Positions 1-8,021 of a stretch of 64,000 bases of DNA are shown one piece after another. The position numbers and the translations under genes are program-made. Under the pieces are notes generated by a model. It was not told the DNA's origin, did no database searches, and was given only the letters and a program-made list of their open reading frames with translations. Within the stretch, counting starts at the first letter, position 1, and every line of letters begins with the position of its first letter. This DNA comes from JAAEPI01 sp964352625 (GTDB lineage Bacteria > Bacteroidota > Bacteroidia > Cytophagales > Cyclobacteriaceae), in assembly GCA_964352625.1 (NCBI GenBank), contig CAYGSD010000012.1, positions 1 to 64,000 of the forward strand. The letters run 5' to 3'.

Positions 1-30
1 AAAGCCCACCAATTGGCGGGCTTTTCTTTT
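1..30 (+). terminator. Rho-independent terminator at left edge
   Basis: Positions 1-10 and 15-24 form a GC-rich stem with one mismatch and an AATT loop, followed by a T-rich tract to 30. It probably terminates a plus-strand gene lying left of the window. Confidence 0.75.
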
Positions 31-114
31 AATCAAACAGGTGTATGAATAAATTCTGTGTTATGCTGTCGGTATATACCACGGGAAGAAGAAAAGTAAC
101 CCCCCAATTGGAAA

Positions 115-591
115 ATGATTAAAATAATTTTTGTCTGCCTGGGAAACATCTGCAGATCTCCTCTTGGCGAAGCTATTTGTAGGCATAAAATCAAGGCACT
201 TGGCCTTGAAGATAAAATTCAGTGCGACTCAGCTGGTACTGCCAATTACCACGTTGGTGATCCACCGGACCCCCGATCCGTACAATCTGCTATTGATCAT
301 GGAATCCCGATAGATCACAACGGGCAGCAATTTACTAAGCGACTTTCCACTCAATTTGACTACCTGATTGCGATGGATCAGTCAAATTACAGAAACATGG
401 TCACTGAACTAGGTGAAGAACCCGACAGTCTTTATTTGATGAGACACTTCGACCTGCAAAACCCGGATGCAGACGTTCCTGACCCCTATTACGGTGGGTC
501 GGATGGATTCGAAAATGTGTATCAAATTCTCGATCGGTCTGTTGACGAATTGCTCAAATTTGTCATTGAAAGACATAAGTTAAATGGCTGA
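115..591 (+). CDS. Low-molecular-weight protein tyrosine phosphatase
   Basis: This 158-residue cytoplasmic phosphatase hydrolyses phosphotyrosine-type esters. The N-terminal P-loop CLGNICRS puts the catalytic cysteine at residue 8 and the phosphate-binding arginine at 14. The general-acid loop VPDPYYGG places the acid aspartate near residue 123. Length and both motifs match the LMW-PTP family. The last 8 bases overlap the start of the fructosamine kinase-like gene, so the two are probably co-translated. Partners in Bacteroidota are not known from the sequence; LMW-PTPs elsewhere act in capsule regulation or general dephosphorylation, but there is no tyrosine-kinase gene nearby to support that here. 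Confidence 0.93.
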   Translation: MIKIIFVCLGNICRSPLGEAICRHKIKALGLEDKIQCDSAGTANYHVGDPPDPRSVQSAIDHGIPIDHNGQQFTKRLSTQFDYLIAMDQSNYRNMVTELGEEPDSLYLMRHFDLQNPDADVPDPYYGGSDGFENVYQILDRSVDELLKFVIERHKLNG

Positions 592-1432
592 TCGCTTTCT
601 TGAGCGAGTCGTTGAAGAATCACTAGACGCAAAACTAGTTGCACATTCCTTTGTATCAGGAGGCTGTATAAATAACACACTCAAACTGGAGACAAACAAG
701 GGTCGCTTCTTCATCAAATGGAAAGCAAACGAGCCGGATCTTTTTGCGAAAGAAAAACTTGGACTAGAACTTCTATCAAGGCACAGCCCGATTCGCATTC
801 CACATATTATTTCCTCGGGAGAGCTAGATGGGAAGAATTACCTCCTTTTAGAATGGATAGAAAAAGGCCCTCCAAGCAAAACATTCTGGGAAGAATTCGG
901 TCGTGGGTTAGCCGAACAACATCGGCAGACCAATGAGCTATTTGGTCTGGATCATAACAATCACATAGGCCGATTGCCTCAATTAAATCACCTAACAAAA
1001 GACTGGACTACATTTTTTAGAGAATGCAGAATCAAGCCTCAACTGATGATGGCTAAAACCTCATTCCCAAAGCTTTCAAGCCGATTCAATAACCTATTTT
1101 TAAAACTCCCAGAATTGTTTCCTGATGATCCACCATCTCTTCTTCATGGAGATTTGTGGAGCGGAAATTTCATGGTGGATGACTTGGGAAATCCAGCCAT
1201 TTTCGATCCCGCAGCTTACTACGGCCACCGCGAAATGGAATTGGCTTTCACCAGAATGTTCGGAGGATTCCATGATGAATTCTACTCTGCTTATAACGAA
1301 GCTTCGCCCTTACCAGCTGGGTTCGACGAACGTGTGGAGATTTACAATCTGTATCCACTTCTGGTTCATTTGAATCTATTCGGGGCTTCCTACCTGGCTG
1401 CCATAGAGCAGATCCTTAAAAAATATCAGTAG
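584..1432 (+). CDS. Fructosamine kinase family protein
   Basis: A 282-residue protein of the fructosamine-3-kinase/aminoglycoside-phosphotransferase-like fold. Visible features are a glycine-containing N-lobe loop (SGGCINNT near 25-32), a lysine in FFIKW near residue 45, the catalytic loop HGDLWSGN at 188-195 and the metal-binding FDPA near 207-210. The family phosphorylates ketoamines formed by protein glycation, which leads to deglycation; this is inferred from the family, not shown here. It overlaps the phosphatase gene by 8 bp and ends one base before the convergent aspartate kinase. It is unlikely to be an antibiotic kinase because the HGDLWSGN signature is typical of FN3K proteins. Confidence 0.88.
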   Translation: MADRFLERVVEESLDAKLVAHSFVSGGCINNTLKLETNKGRFFIKWKANEPDLFAKEKLGLELLSRHSPIRIPHIISSGELDGKNYLLLEWIEKGPPSKTFWEEFGRGLAEQHRQTNELFGLDHNNHIGRLPQLNHLTKDWTTFFRECRIKPQLMMAKTSFPKLSSRFNNLFLKLPELFPDDPPSLLHGDLWSGNFMVDDLGNPAIFDPAAYYGHREMELAFTRMFGGFHDEFYSAYNEASPLPAGFDERVEIYNLYPLLVHLNLFGASYLAAIEQILKKYQ

Positions 1433-1433
1433 C

Positions 1434-2672
1434 CTACCTATAAAGTATCTGATACGTCAGTCGGGTTTTCTGTATCAACATTTCTTCACTTGGTTTTGGC
1501 AATTCGGCCAGAGCCTCATCCGTATAATTTTTCACGGTAGTCAATTTCAGTGGTCGATTATACGACACATTGAACTGCTCAGACAATGCCGAAATAATTG
1601 GTTCCAGTTTGTGCTCCTTGTTATCCATACAAAATGAAAAAGTCAAGGCCGAATTCTGCATCAAATTGATTTTCACGTTCAGCTTGTCCAGTTCACTAAG
1701 GATCACCGCCAGTCGCTTTTCGTCCATAAAGCTGTGATCCTTTACTTCTGCAGTGATGAGGAGCTGATTCTCTTTAAAAATGAAGGTTGGGAGAATCTGA
1801 TTTGATTGCTGATCACCGATCTGCGTTCCCTTCTTGTCATGATAAATGAACGACCGAACAATGAGAGGAATGTGCTTCTGGGCAAGAGGTTTCAGGGTTT
1901 TTGGGTGAATGACCTTGGCTCCATAGTACGTCATCTCCGTAGCTTCCCGGTAGGAAATCTGATCAAACTGTTCCGCGTTTTCCTTCAGTTTAGGATCGGC
2001 ATTCAAAATACCCGGCACATCCTTCCACACGGTGAAACTCTCCGCATCCAAACAACTTGCCAGTATGGCGCCTGTGAAATCCGATCCCTCTCGTCCGAGG
2101 GTCGTGGTATCTCCATTTACGGTTCGTCCAATAAATCCTTGAGTCACCACGAGCTTGGAATTGACAATGGGAAGTAGTTGCTCCTTCGCCTTTTGCTCAG
2201 TAATCTCCCACTTGATGTTTGCTTCCGTGAAGAACTCGTCGGTCGTCACCACTTCCCGAGCATCCACCCACTGATTGGGTATTTCCTGTGAAAGGAAATC
2301 AGCAATAATAGAAGTCGATAGTAGCTCACCGAAAGGCACGATTCGATCATAGGCTCGCACCCATGACAAGCCTTTGATGGCCTCAGACTCACTGGCTAAT
2401 TCGTCAATTAAATCATTTGCCTGCAGACAAGGCCGACCTAATAAATCCTGCGCTACTTCCGCATGAAAATCCTTGAGTTCAGCAATGAGCTCATCACCTG
2501 ATGTACCTTCCATTCCTACCTTCACAAGCTCTTCTAACTTGTTTGTGGTCTTGTCCATGGCCGAAATGACCACTACCAAAGGTCCATTTTGGAATTTCTT
2601 TAGTATATCCCTAAGATTTCTTACCGCATTTGCATCCTTAACTGATGCCCCTCCAAATTTGAAAACGTGCAT
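1434..2672 (-). CDS. Aspartate kinase
   Basis: A 412-residue monofunctional aspartokinase, which makes aspartyl phosphate for lysine, threonine and methionine synthesis. The N-terminal KFGGASV signature (residues 6-12) and the nucleotide-binding TTLGREGSDFTGA segment near 190-202 identify the amino-acid kinase fold. A C-terminal region of about 120 residues looks like the paired ACT regulatory domains, including MQNSALTFSFCMD. No homoserine dehydrogenase domain follows. It is convergent with the fructosamine kinase gene and divergent from fbp, with a 66-bp intergenic region that must hold both promoters. Whether it is feedback-inhibited by lysine or threonine cannot be read from the sequence. 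Confidence 0.94.
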   Translation of the reverse strand: MHVFKFGGASVKDANAVRNLRDILKKFQNGPLVVVISAMDKTTNKLEELVKVGMEGTSGDELIAELKDFHAEVAQDLLGRPCLQANDLIDELASESEAIKGLSWVRAYDRIVPFGELLSTSIIADFLSQEIPNQWVDAREVVTTDEFFTEANIKWEITEQKAKEQLLPIVNSKLVVTQGFIGRTVNGDTTTLGREGSDFTGAILASCLDAESFTVWKDVPGILNADPKLKENAEQFDQISYREATEMTYYGAKVIHPKTLKPLAQKHIPLIVRSFIYHDKKGTQIGDQQSNQILPTFIFKENQLLITAEVKDHSFMDEKRLAVILSELDKLNVKINLMQNSALTFSFCMDNKEHKLEPIISALSEQFNVSYNRPLKLTTVKNYTDEALAELPKPSEEMLIQKTRLTYQILYR

Positions 2673-2738
2673 TTCTGATGATTTAAATCGTTTTAAATAG
2701 CTAATTTTGGGTCGTTATCTATTCGAACGTCTTTAAGA

Positions 2739-3749
2739 ATGAGTAAAACTAACTTAGGAATGCCGATCGGTACCACGCTCGATCGCTTTATCAAGAAAAA
2801 TGAGGATGAATTTCCTTTCGCCACCGGAGAATTATCCCAACTCTTAAGAGACATTGCCATTGCGGGTAAGATCATAAATCGTGAGGTAAATAAAAGCGGG
2901 CTTCTTGATATTTCCGGAGGATTTGGAGCAAAGAACGTTCAGGGAGAAGATCAGCAAAAACTAGATGTAATAGCCAATATTCGTTTTACGCGAGCGCTGA
3001 AAAATGGTGGTATGACTTGCGCCATTGTTTCAGAAGAGGAGCAAGAAATTGTTCACCTAAATCCCGACTGTCGATATGTGGTGTGCATGGATCCTTTGGA
3101 TGGCTCATCGAATATTGATGTGAATGTTTCGATAGGTACCATTTTCAGTATTTACCGAAGAATTTCTCCAGTTGGAGGACCCGTACAGGAAGAAGATATT
3201 TTGCAACCAGGAACTGCTCAGGTAGCTGCCGGCTACATTCTTTATGGCTCGTCAACTATGCTGGTCTATACTACCGGACATGGTGTTCATGGTTTCACTC
3301 TAGAGCCATCTTTGGGAGAATTTGTGCTTTCTCACTCTCAGGTCACATGTCCAAAAGACGGTAAAATATATTCGGTCAACGAAGGGAATCATTATGGATT
3401 CGATCAATCCATTAAGGACTATATCGAGGAGTGCCGGGAACAGCGATTGATGGCCCGATACATCGGCTCACTCGTGGCGGACTTCCATAGAAATATGCTG
3501 AAAGGCGGCATTTACCTCTATCCTGCTACCGATACAGCACCGGAAGGAAAGCTCAGGTTACTCTATGAGTGCAATGCACTAGCCCTGATCGCAGAGCAAT
3601 CCGGAGGGGCGGCCATTTATGAAGGTGGGCGTATCCTAGAAATAGAACCAACTTCTTTTCATCAGCGAACGCCGTTCATTATTGGCTCTAAGAACATGGT
3701 GAGGCGGGTGAGTGAACTCATCAAGGCTGCCGATACTGTGCCCGGGTAA
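2739..3749 (+). CDS. fbp: Fructose-1,6-bisphosphatase, class I
   Basis: A 336-residue gluconeogenic phosphatase converting fructose 1,6-bisphosphate to fructose 6-phosphate. The metal-binding signature DPLDGSSNID follows VVCMD, SEEEQEI supplies the upstream acidic ligands, and the substrate-binding region near LRLLYECNALALIAEQSGG is intact. Length is typical of class I enzymes. An upstream TAATTTTG at 2702-2709 resembles a Bacteroidota -7 element, but I could not find a convincing -33 box. The 3' end overlaps the convergent small gene at 3721-4038 by 29 bp. Confidence 0.95.
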   Translation: MSKTNLGMPIGTTLDRFIKKNEDEFPFATGELSQLLRDIAIAGKIINREVNKSGLLDISGGFGAKNVQGEDQQKLDVIANIRFTRALKNGGMTCAIVSEEEQEIVHLNPDCRYVVCMDPLDGSSNIDVNVSIGTIFSIYRRISPVGGPVQEEDILQPGTAQVAAGYILYGSSTMLVYTTGHGVHGFTLEPSLGEFVLSHSQVTCPKDGKIYSVNEGNHYGFDQSIKDYIEECREQRLMARYIGSLVADFHRNMLKGGIYLYPATDTAPEGKLRLLYECNALALIAEQSGGAAIYEGGRILEIEPTSFHQRTPFIIGSKNMVRRVSELIKAADTVPG

Positions 3750-4038
3750 TCGCTTTCTGTTTCTCCCGTTCGAGTACAGCCTGCGCTATCAATCGGGATA
3801 TGTTTTCTGACGGATCCGTGAGCATCTCTTTGACCTTATGCTCAGGAATGTCAATTCTGTAAAGTGCATTCAGCAAACCAGCGAAATCCCTATCCAGCAG
3901 TCTGGAAATTTGCTTTTCCAAAAAAACCACAAGCCGCTCATCGACATCTTCGGTCACAGAAAAGTCGAAATTTCCCCCTAGTCCTAAATCTCGTTTGGCC
4001 AAAACAAAACTTTCCTTAACTATGGCTTTCTCATCCAT
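3721..4038 (-). CDS. Conserved hypothetical protein (105 aa)
   Basis: A small, probably soluble and helical protein of unknown function. It has no signal peptide or membrane segment. The central segment LLNALYRIDIPEHKVKEML followed by a DPSENISRLI helix and a charged EREKQKAITRAQY tail looks like a conserved Bacteroidota small protein, but I cannot name a family. Its 3' end overlaps the 3' end of fbp by 29 bp in convergent orientation, and its start lies only 14 bp from the divergent NTF2-like gene. Confidence 0.7.
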   Translation of the reverse strand: MDEKAIVKESFVLAKRDLGLGGNFDFSVTEDVDERLVVFLEKQISRLLDRDFAGLLNALYRIDIPEHKVKEMLTDPSENISRLIAQAVLEREKQKAITRAQYRQP

Positions 4039-4052
4039 CTTATGACAAAATT

Positions 4053-4544
4053 ATGCGAACCAGTTTTACCCTCCTTTTAAGTTTTCTTTTCCTCTCTGTT
4101 TTTTCTCAAAGTGCTGATGAAAGCGAGGTGATGAAAGTCGTCAATCAAGTGTTTGAAGCGATGAGAACCAGTGACAGCACATTGCTAAAAGATGCGTTCA
4201 TCGAAAGCCCTACAACATACACCGTCTTTAAAAACCCACAAGGGGAGACGCAGTTCCGAGTTGGGGAATTTCAGAAATTCAAAGATGCCGTGGGGAGTGA
4301 AAAAACAGACGTTTGGAACGAGCCAATCTGGAATGAGAAGGTGGAGATAGATGGACCACTAGCTTCGGTGTGGGTGGACTATGCTTTCTATGTGAATAAT
4401 AAATTCTCGCATTGCGGAGTGGATGCTTTTCATTTGGTGAATGTTGACGGCCAGTGGAAGATTTTTCACTTGGTGGATACCCGCCGAAGAGCAGACTGTG
4501 ATGTCCCTGATGAGGTGAAGAAAAAGTACGAAGGAGATAAATAA
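4053..4544 (+). CDS. Secreted NTF2-like (SnoaL-type) protein
   Basis: A 163-residue protein with a clear N-terminal signal peptide (MRTSFTLLLSFLFLSVFS, cleavage around residues 19-20). The mature part has the NTF2-like pattern: an initial helix (VMKVVNQVFEAMRTSDSTLL), then alternating strands with GPLASVWVDYAFYV and the terminal DGQWKIFHLVDTRR. Periplasmic NTF2-like proteins of this type are common in Bacteroidota and mostly lack an assigned substrate. It precedes recQ with a 38-bp gap, but there is no evidence of a functional link. Confidence 0.82.
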   Translation: MRTSFTLLLSFLFLSVFSQSADESEVMKVVNQVFEAMRTSDSTLLKDAFIESPTTYTVFKNPQGETQFRVGEFQKFKDAVGSEKTDVWNEPIWNEKVEIDGPLASVWVDYAFYVNNKFSHCGVDAFHLVNVDGQWKIFHLVDTRRRADCDVPDEVKKKYEGDK

Positions 4545-4582
4545 CCTCAGTTCATTCGCCGGTTTTAATGTAGATTTCTCAT

Positions 4583-6472
4583 GTGAATCCACTTGAGGTT
4601 TTAAGTCAATATTGGGGTTATTCAGCCTTCAGAGAAAAACAGGACGAGGTTATTCAATCTGTTCTGGATGGAAAGGACACAATGGCCCTGTTGCCTACTG
4701 GCGGTGGTAAATCCATTTGCTTCCAGGTGCCTGCCCTGTGCCTGGACGGATTGTGCATTGTGGTCACGCCATTGATCGCCCTCATGAAAGATCAAGTCTC
4801 ACAGCTCCAGAGACGAGGCATTTCGGCCAAGGCTATTTTCTCAGGAATGACCCGAAAGGAAATCGACATCACGCTGGACAACTGCATTTATGGTGAGACC
4901 AAGTTTCTCTATCTCTCACCCGAACGATTAAAAACAAGCATTTTTTTGGAGCGAGTGACTAGAATGAATGTCTCACTTCTGGCCATTGACGAAGCGCATT
5001 GCATCTCACAATGGGGCTATGATTTCAGACCATCTTATTTGGAAATAGCAAAGGTCAAGGAGCTCATACCCGACGCGAAACTCATAGCACTCACGGCCAC
5101 AGCCACCAAGGAGGTCAAAGAGGATATCATTCAAAGACTGGAAATGAAAGACGCGAAGGTTTTTCAGAAAAGCTTCGCTCGTAAGAACCTTTCCTACTCT
5201 GCTTTTGATCTGGAAAACAAAGAACAAAAACTGCTCGAAATTCTGAACAAAGTTGGCGGTACGAGTATTGTTTACGCCCGCACTCGAAAGCGAACGCAAG
5301 AGATTGCCGGATTCTTAAGGTCGAATAGAATTTCCGCTGACCACTACCATGCTGGTCTTAGCGCTGTTGATCGGATGAAGAAACAAGATCAATGGATCAA
5401 TAATCAGATTCGAGTCATTGTTTCCACGAACGCCTTTGGGATGGGGATCGACAAGCCCGATGTGCGCACGGTCATCCACATGGATGTGCCGGATTCATTG
5501 GAAGCTTACTATCAGGAAGCGGGAAGAGCGGGAAGAGATGAGAAGGTAGCGTTTGCGGTTTGTCTCTTTCATCGGAGAGATGTGCTAGACCTGATGGAGC
5601 GAGCGGAGAACAGAGAGGTGAGTAAGCAATTCATCCAGCAGGTGTATCAATCTCTAGCCAACTATTTCAAAATGGCGGTGGGAAGCCACGGTTTCGAGAG
5701 TCTGGAATTCGACATGATGGATTTCTCTCAGTCCTTTGATTTAAAACCGTTGGAAGTTCTCAAGGCGCTGAGACATTTGGAGGAGTTGGGAATCGTCCAG
5801 CTATCTGATGGTGTTCTGGAGTTATCGAAAGTGCATATTAGCAGTACCAAAGAAGAAATTTATAAATACGAGGTGGCCAACGCCAAATTCGATCCTTTAC
5901 TCAAATCGATTCTTCGACTTTATGGTGGTGAGATTTTTCAGAATTATCTCACGGTCAAAGAAGCTGACATTGCCAAGTTGGTAAAGTCGAGTGCCTCATT
6001 AGTCAAAGATCAACTGAAATACTTATCGGATCAGGAGGTGCTCGATTACAAACCAGCCAATGATCAACCTCAAATTACATTTCTCGTCCCTCGGATGATT
6101 CCGGCGGATCTACCGATTGATAGTAATTTCATCAAGGAGAGAAAGAAAAATGCCATAGCAAAAGCCCGAGCAATGGCTGACTACTTGGAAAGTAAAACTC
6201 AGTGCCGAACCCGAATGCTCCAAGCCTACTTCGATGAGCTCACCGAAGAAAATTGTGGGGCTTGTGATTACTGCCTAGGCCGTAAGAAAAATCGTGAGGA
6301 TGTACCTCTAGACAAAGTTTTGGCTGAAATCAAGAACGGAGTGTCGACGTTACCAGAGCTGTACTCATCTCTGAAGGGTTACAAATCAGATTTGCTCTTG
6401 CAAGCAGTGAGGATGCTAATAGAAGATGGGAAGGTGAAGATGGATAGGGAGAAGATTAATATCAATTCATAG
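4583..6472 (+). CDS. recQ: ATP-dependent DNA helicase RecQ (short form)
   Basis: A 629-residue 3'-5' DNA helicase for recombination and repair. Walker A TGGGKS lies at 39-44 and the DEAH box at 136-139, with a following helicase C domain containing QEAGRAGRD. The RQC zinc site is C541, C558, C561 and C564. There is no HRDC domain; the protein ends in a winged-helix-like tail. The start is the GTG at 4583: an overlapping ATG at 4581 is immediately followed by TGA, and the frame is closed by TAG at 4571. Its last 20 or so codons are duplicated about 0.7 kb downstream (7124-7195), suggesting that the present C-terminus was replaced during insertion of a GIY-YIG cassette. Confidence 0.95.
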   Translation: MNPLEVLSQYWGYSAFREKQDEVIQSVLDGKDTMALLPTGGGKSICFQVPALCLDGLCIVVTPLIALMKDQVSQLQRRGISAKAIFSGMTRKEIDITLDNCIYGETKFLYLSPERLKTSIFLERVTRMNVSLLAIDEAHCISQWGYDFRPSYLEIAKVKELIPDAKLIALTATATKEVKEDIIQRLEMKDAKVFQKSFARKNLSYSAFDLENKEQKLLEILNKVGGTSIVYARTRKRTQEIAGFLRSNRISADHYHAGLSAVDRMKKQDQWINNQIRVIVSTNAFGMGIDKPDVRTVIHMDVPDSLEAYYQEAGRAGRDEKVAFAVCLFHRRDVLDLMERAENREVSKQFIQQVYQSLANYFKMAVGSHGFESLEFDMMDFSQSFDLKPLEVLKALRHLEELGIVQLSDGVLELSKVHISSTKEEIYKYEVANAKFDPLLKSILRLYGGEIFQNYLTVKEADIAKLVKSSASLVKDQLKYLSDQEVLDYKPANDQPQITFLVPRMIPADLPIDSNFIKERKKNAIAKARAMADYLESKTQCRTRMLQAYFDELTEENCGACDYCLGRKKNREDVPLDKVLAEIKNGVSTLPELYSSLKGYKSDLLLQAVRMLIEDGKVKMDREKININS

Positions 6473-6490
6473 TCAACTTACAAACAGAAG

Positions 6491-6521
6491 GTCATTCCGT
6501 AGCAAAGCGGAGAAATCTTTG
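6491..6521 (+). repeat. Degenerate REP-like half arm
   Basis: Starts GTCATTCCGTAGC and ends AAATCTTTG, matching the left arms of the hairpins at 6939 and 7042 with several changes. No matching right arm is visible before the GIY-YIG gene. Confidence 0.6.
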
Positions 6522-6576
6522 TTTTGAGTATCGAAATCAAAACCTATACGTTTGCCATCATCACTGAATTATTCGA

Positions 6577-6909
6577 TCAATAGTTAGACTGAATATCAGG
6601 ATGAGGAGGCCATTCCATAATTGAGCTGTTAAGAAAATTCCATTTCGGGTTTTCAGTCGCAATCAAATCCTCCTTGAGCTTCCTGTTCCAGTCCTTTATT
6701 TCTTTTTCTCGTTCAATAGCATCAGCAGCCGTTTCAAATCGTTCAAAATAAATCAATAGATAGCAATAGTAGCGTCCTGCAAAAGTTTTCCTATTCCCTT
6801 TGTTTCTATAATGTTCAATAATTCTTCGTTCTAAGTCATTGGTCATTCCCGTGTAGAGAACGGTCTTTGCAGGATTAGTCACAATGTAAATGAAGTAATT
6901 TCCCATCAT
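6577..6909 (-). CDS. Small GIY-YIG nuclease family protein
   Basis: A 110-residue single-domain GIY-YIG endonuclease of the UvrC-N-terminal/YhbQ type. The motif reads FIYIVTNPAKTVLYTGMTN, the arginine helix follows as DLERRIIEHY, and the downstream glutamate lies in AIEREKEIKDWNRKLK. Two start ATGs are adjacent. The gene sits among REP-like palindromes and between duplicated recQ ends. Many Bacteroidota genomes carry several such genes; their substrate is not established. Alternatives are a DNA-repair nuclease or a homing-like nuclease. No other domain is present to specify a target. Confidence 0.9.
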   Translation of the reverse strand: MMGNYFIYIVTNPAKTVLYTGMTNDLERRIIEHYRNKGNRKTFAGRYYCYLLIYFERFETAADAIEREKEIKDWNRKLKEDLIATENPKWNFLNSSIMEWPPHPDIQSNY

Positions 6910-6938
6910 GGATCAATCCTCAATTTACTCAATGAAGT

Positions 6939-7011
6939 CATTCCGCAGCGCAGGAATCTCTAATCAAAACAAAATCCCTGCATAGTTACTCAAAGATCCC
7001 TGCGGGATGAC
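6939..7011. repeat. REP-like palindromic unit 1
   Basis: The left arm GTCATTCCGCAGCGCAGGAA and a right arm ending CCCTGCGGGATGAC (about 6991-7011) are imperfect inverted repeats separated by an AT-rich loop. The same arms recur in unit 2, so this is a repeat family, not a gene-specific hairpin. Confidence 0.85.
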
Positions 7012-7041
7012 GCAATAAAAAATAAGGTTTTACGCATTGAA

Positions 7042-7109
7042 GTCATTCCGCAGCGCAGGAATCTTTGATCATTAAAAGTCATGCGTTGCAAAGATCCCTG
7101 CGGGATGAC
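7042..7109. repeat. REP-like palindromic unit 2
   Basis: A second copy with identical left-arm core and right arm AAAGATCCCTGCGGGATGAC (about 7090-7109). Loop sequence differs from unit 1. It lies just before the duplicated recQ end. Confidence 0.85.
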
Positions 7110-7123
7110 TGGTTTATGGTAAT

Positions 7124-7195
7124 CTTCAAACAGTAAGGATGCTTATCGAAGATGGGAAAGTGAAGATGGATGGTGAGAGGGTTCAACTTATGTGA
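7124..7195 (+). pseudogene. Detached second copy of the recQ 3' end
   Basis: Read in frame, this encodes LQTVRMLIEDGKVKMDGERV, then QLM and a stop at 7193-7195. The recQ C-terminus reads LQAVRMLIEDGKVKMDREKI over codons 606-625. The 60-bp segments differ at 11 positions, mostly third codon positions, and 16 of 20 residues are identical. It has no start codon or upstream helicase sequence and overlaps the 3' end of the convergent gene at 7188. Confidence 0.85.
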
Positions 7196-7676
7196 TTGTC
7201 AGGACTAGAGTTTCTAAGAAAGTAAATACCCTGATTTTTTTTGTTCTAGTACATAAACTAGTCGTCATATATTCACTTGTTGGTGAGCCCAGGCGCAATT
7301 CCTCGTTGGTTTTGTAACTGTAGACGAGATATGCTTTGCCCTTATCAAAATTGTTTCCACAATCGGCACCACCTGCTGTAGTAAACACGCTTATTCTTGA
7401 TTCATTTTGCCAATCCTTTTTGCCCTTCAATTTGCTTTGAATTTCAAATACGAATTCGTATTTCTTGTAACGCATACTGTCCAAAGAATTGGGATATGGC
7501 TCTGAAATCAAGATTTCCTTAATCTCAATCACTTTACCCTTAAAAACAAAGTTAGCATATTTCTGACCTTGTATTATCCCTGATCTTTTGCAGGAGCAGG
7601 CATGAACTTCAATGAAAGAAAAAAACAAAATTGAAATTGCAAAGCCAATTTTGAAGTAGAGGCTGAAGGCGTTCAT
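7188..7676 (-). CDS. Secreted TIMP/netrin-like domain protein
   Basis: A 162-residue exported protein. The signal peptide ends at VHA, so the mature protein would start CSCKRS with cysteines at 27 and 29, the hallmark N-terminal Cys-X-Cys of TIMP-like NTR domains. The pattern ANFVFKGKVIEIKE, a strand-rich middle, TTAGGADCGNNF and the late cysteine in TTSLCTRTKK fit an OB-fold NTR module. Metallopeptidase inhibition is the animal TIMP role; bacterial function is unproven. Its last bases overlap the detached recQ tail, so the C-terminal 10-15 residues could have changed at that junction. Confidence 0.75.
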   Translation of the reverse strand: MNAFSLYFKIGFAISILFFSFIEVHACSCKRSGIIQGQKYANFVFKGKVIEIKEILISEPYPNSLDSMRYKKYEFVFEIQSKLKGKKDWQNESRISVFTTAGGADCGNNFDKGKAYLVYSYKTNEELRLGSPTSEYMTTSLCTRTKKIRVFTFLETLVLTIT

Positions 7677-7691
7677 AAGCTCCTAACAACT

Positions 7692-8021
7692 CTAAACACT
7701 AAAACTCTCACCACAACCACAAGTCCTAGTCGCATTTGGGTTCACGAATTGGAAGCCTTTGCCGTTTAGGCCATCTGAGAAATCGAGTGTAGTGCCTAGT
7801 AAGTAGAGCAAACTCTTCTTGTCCACAAGGATTTTCACGCCTTTGTCTTCAAAGACTTGATCCGCTGGATCGATGTTTTCATCAAAACCCAAATCGTACA
7901 TCAAGCCTGAGCATCCGCCACCTTTTACGGAAACACGAATGTTGCTAATGTCAGAATGTCCCTCCTCGGTTCGGAGTTCAGTGATTCTTTCTTTTGCCTT
8001 GTCTGTAACTGCTATCATCAC
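7692..8021 (-). CDS. HesB/IscA-type iron-sulfur cluster assembly protein
   Basis: A 109-residue A-type carrier for Fe-S cluster delivery. The three conserved cysteines are at 37 (GGGCSG), 101 and 103 (TCGCGES), and the spacing and length match IscA/SufA/ErpA. It cannot be assigned to one of these subtypes from sequence alone. It follows the 135-residue unknown gene with a 4-bp ATGA overlap, so the two are translationally coupled. No SUF or ISC operon genes adjoin it. Confidence 0.93.
   Translation of the reverse strand: MMIAVTDKAKERITELRTEEGHSDISNIRVSVKGGGCSGLMYDLGFDENIDPADQVFEDKGVKILVDKKSLLYLLGTTLDFSDGLNGKGFQFVNPNATRTCGCGESFSV

Larger units (their letters stand above)
6473..7123. mobile_element. 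Putative GIY-YIG/REP cassette inserted at recQ 3' end
   Basis: The stretch between two diverged copies of the recQ 3' end (6398-6457 and 7124-7183) holds one half REP-like arm, a minus-strand GIY-YIG nuclease gene and two complete REP-like hairpins. Nothing else is encoded. The arrangement suggests that the whole unit arrived as one event at the recQ terminus. There is no transposase, integrase or terminal inverted repeat, so calling it mobile is inference from the flanking duplication, the nuclease and the repeats. Confidence 0.45.
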
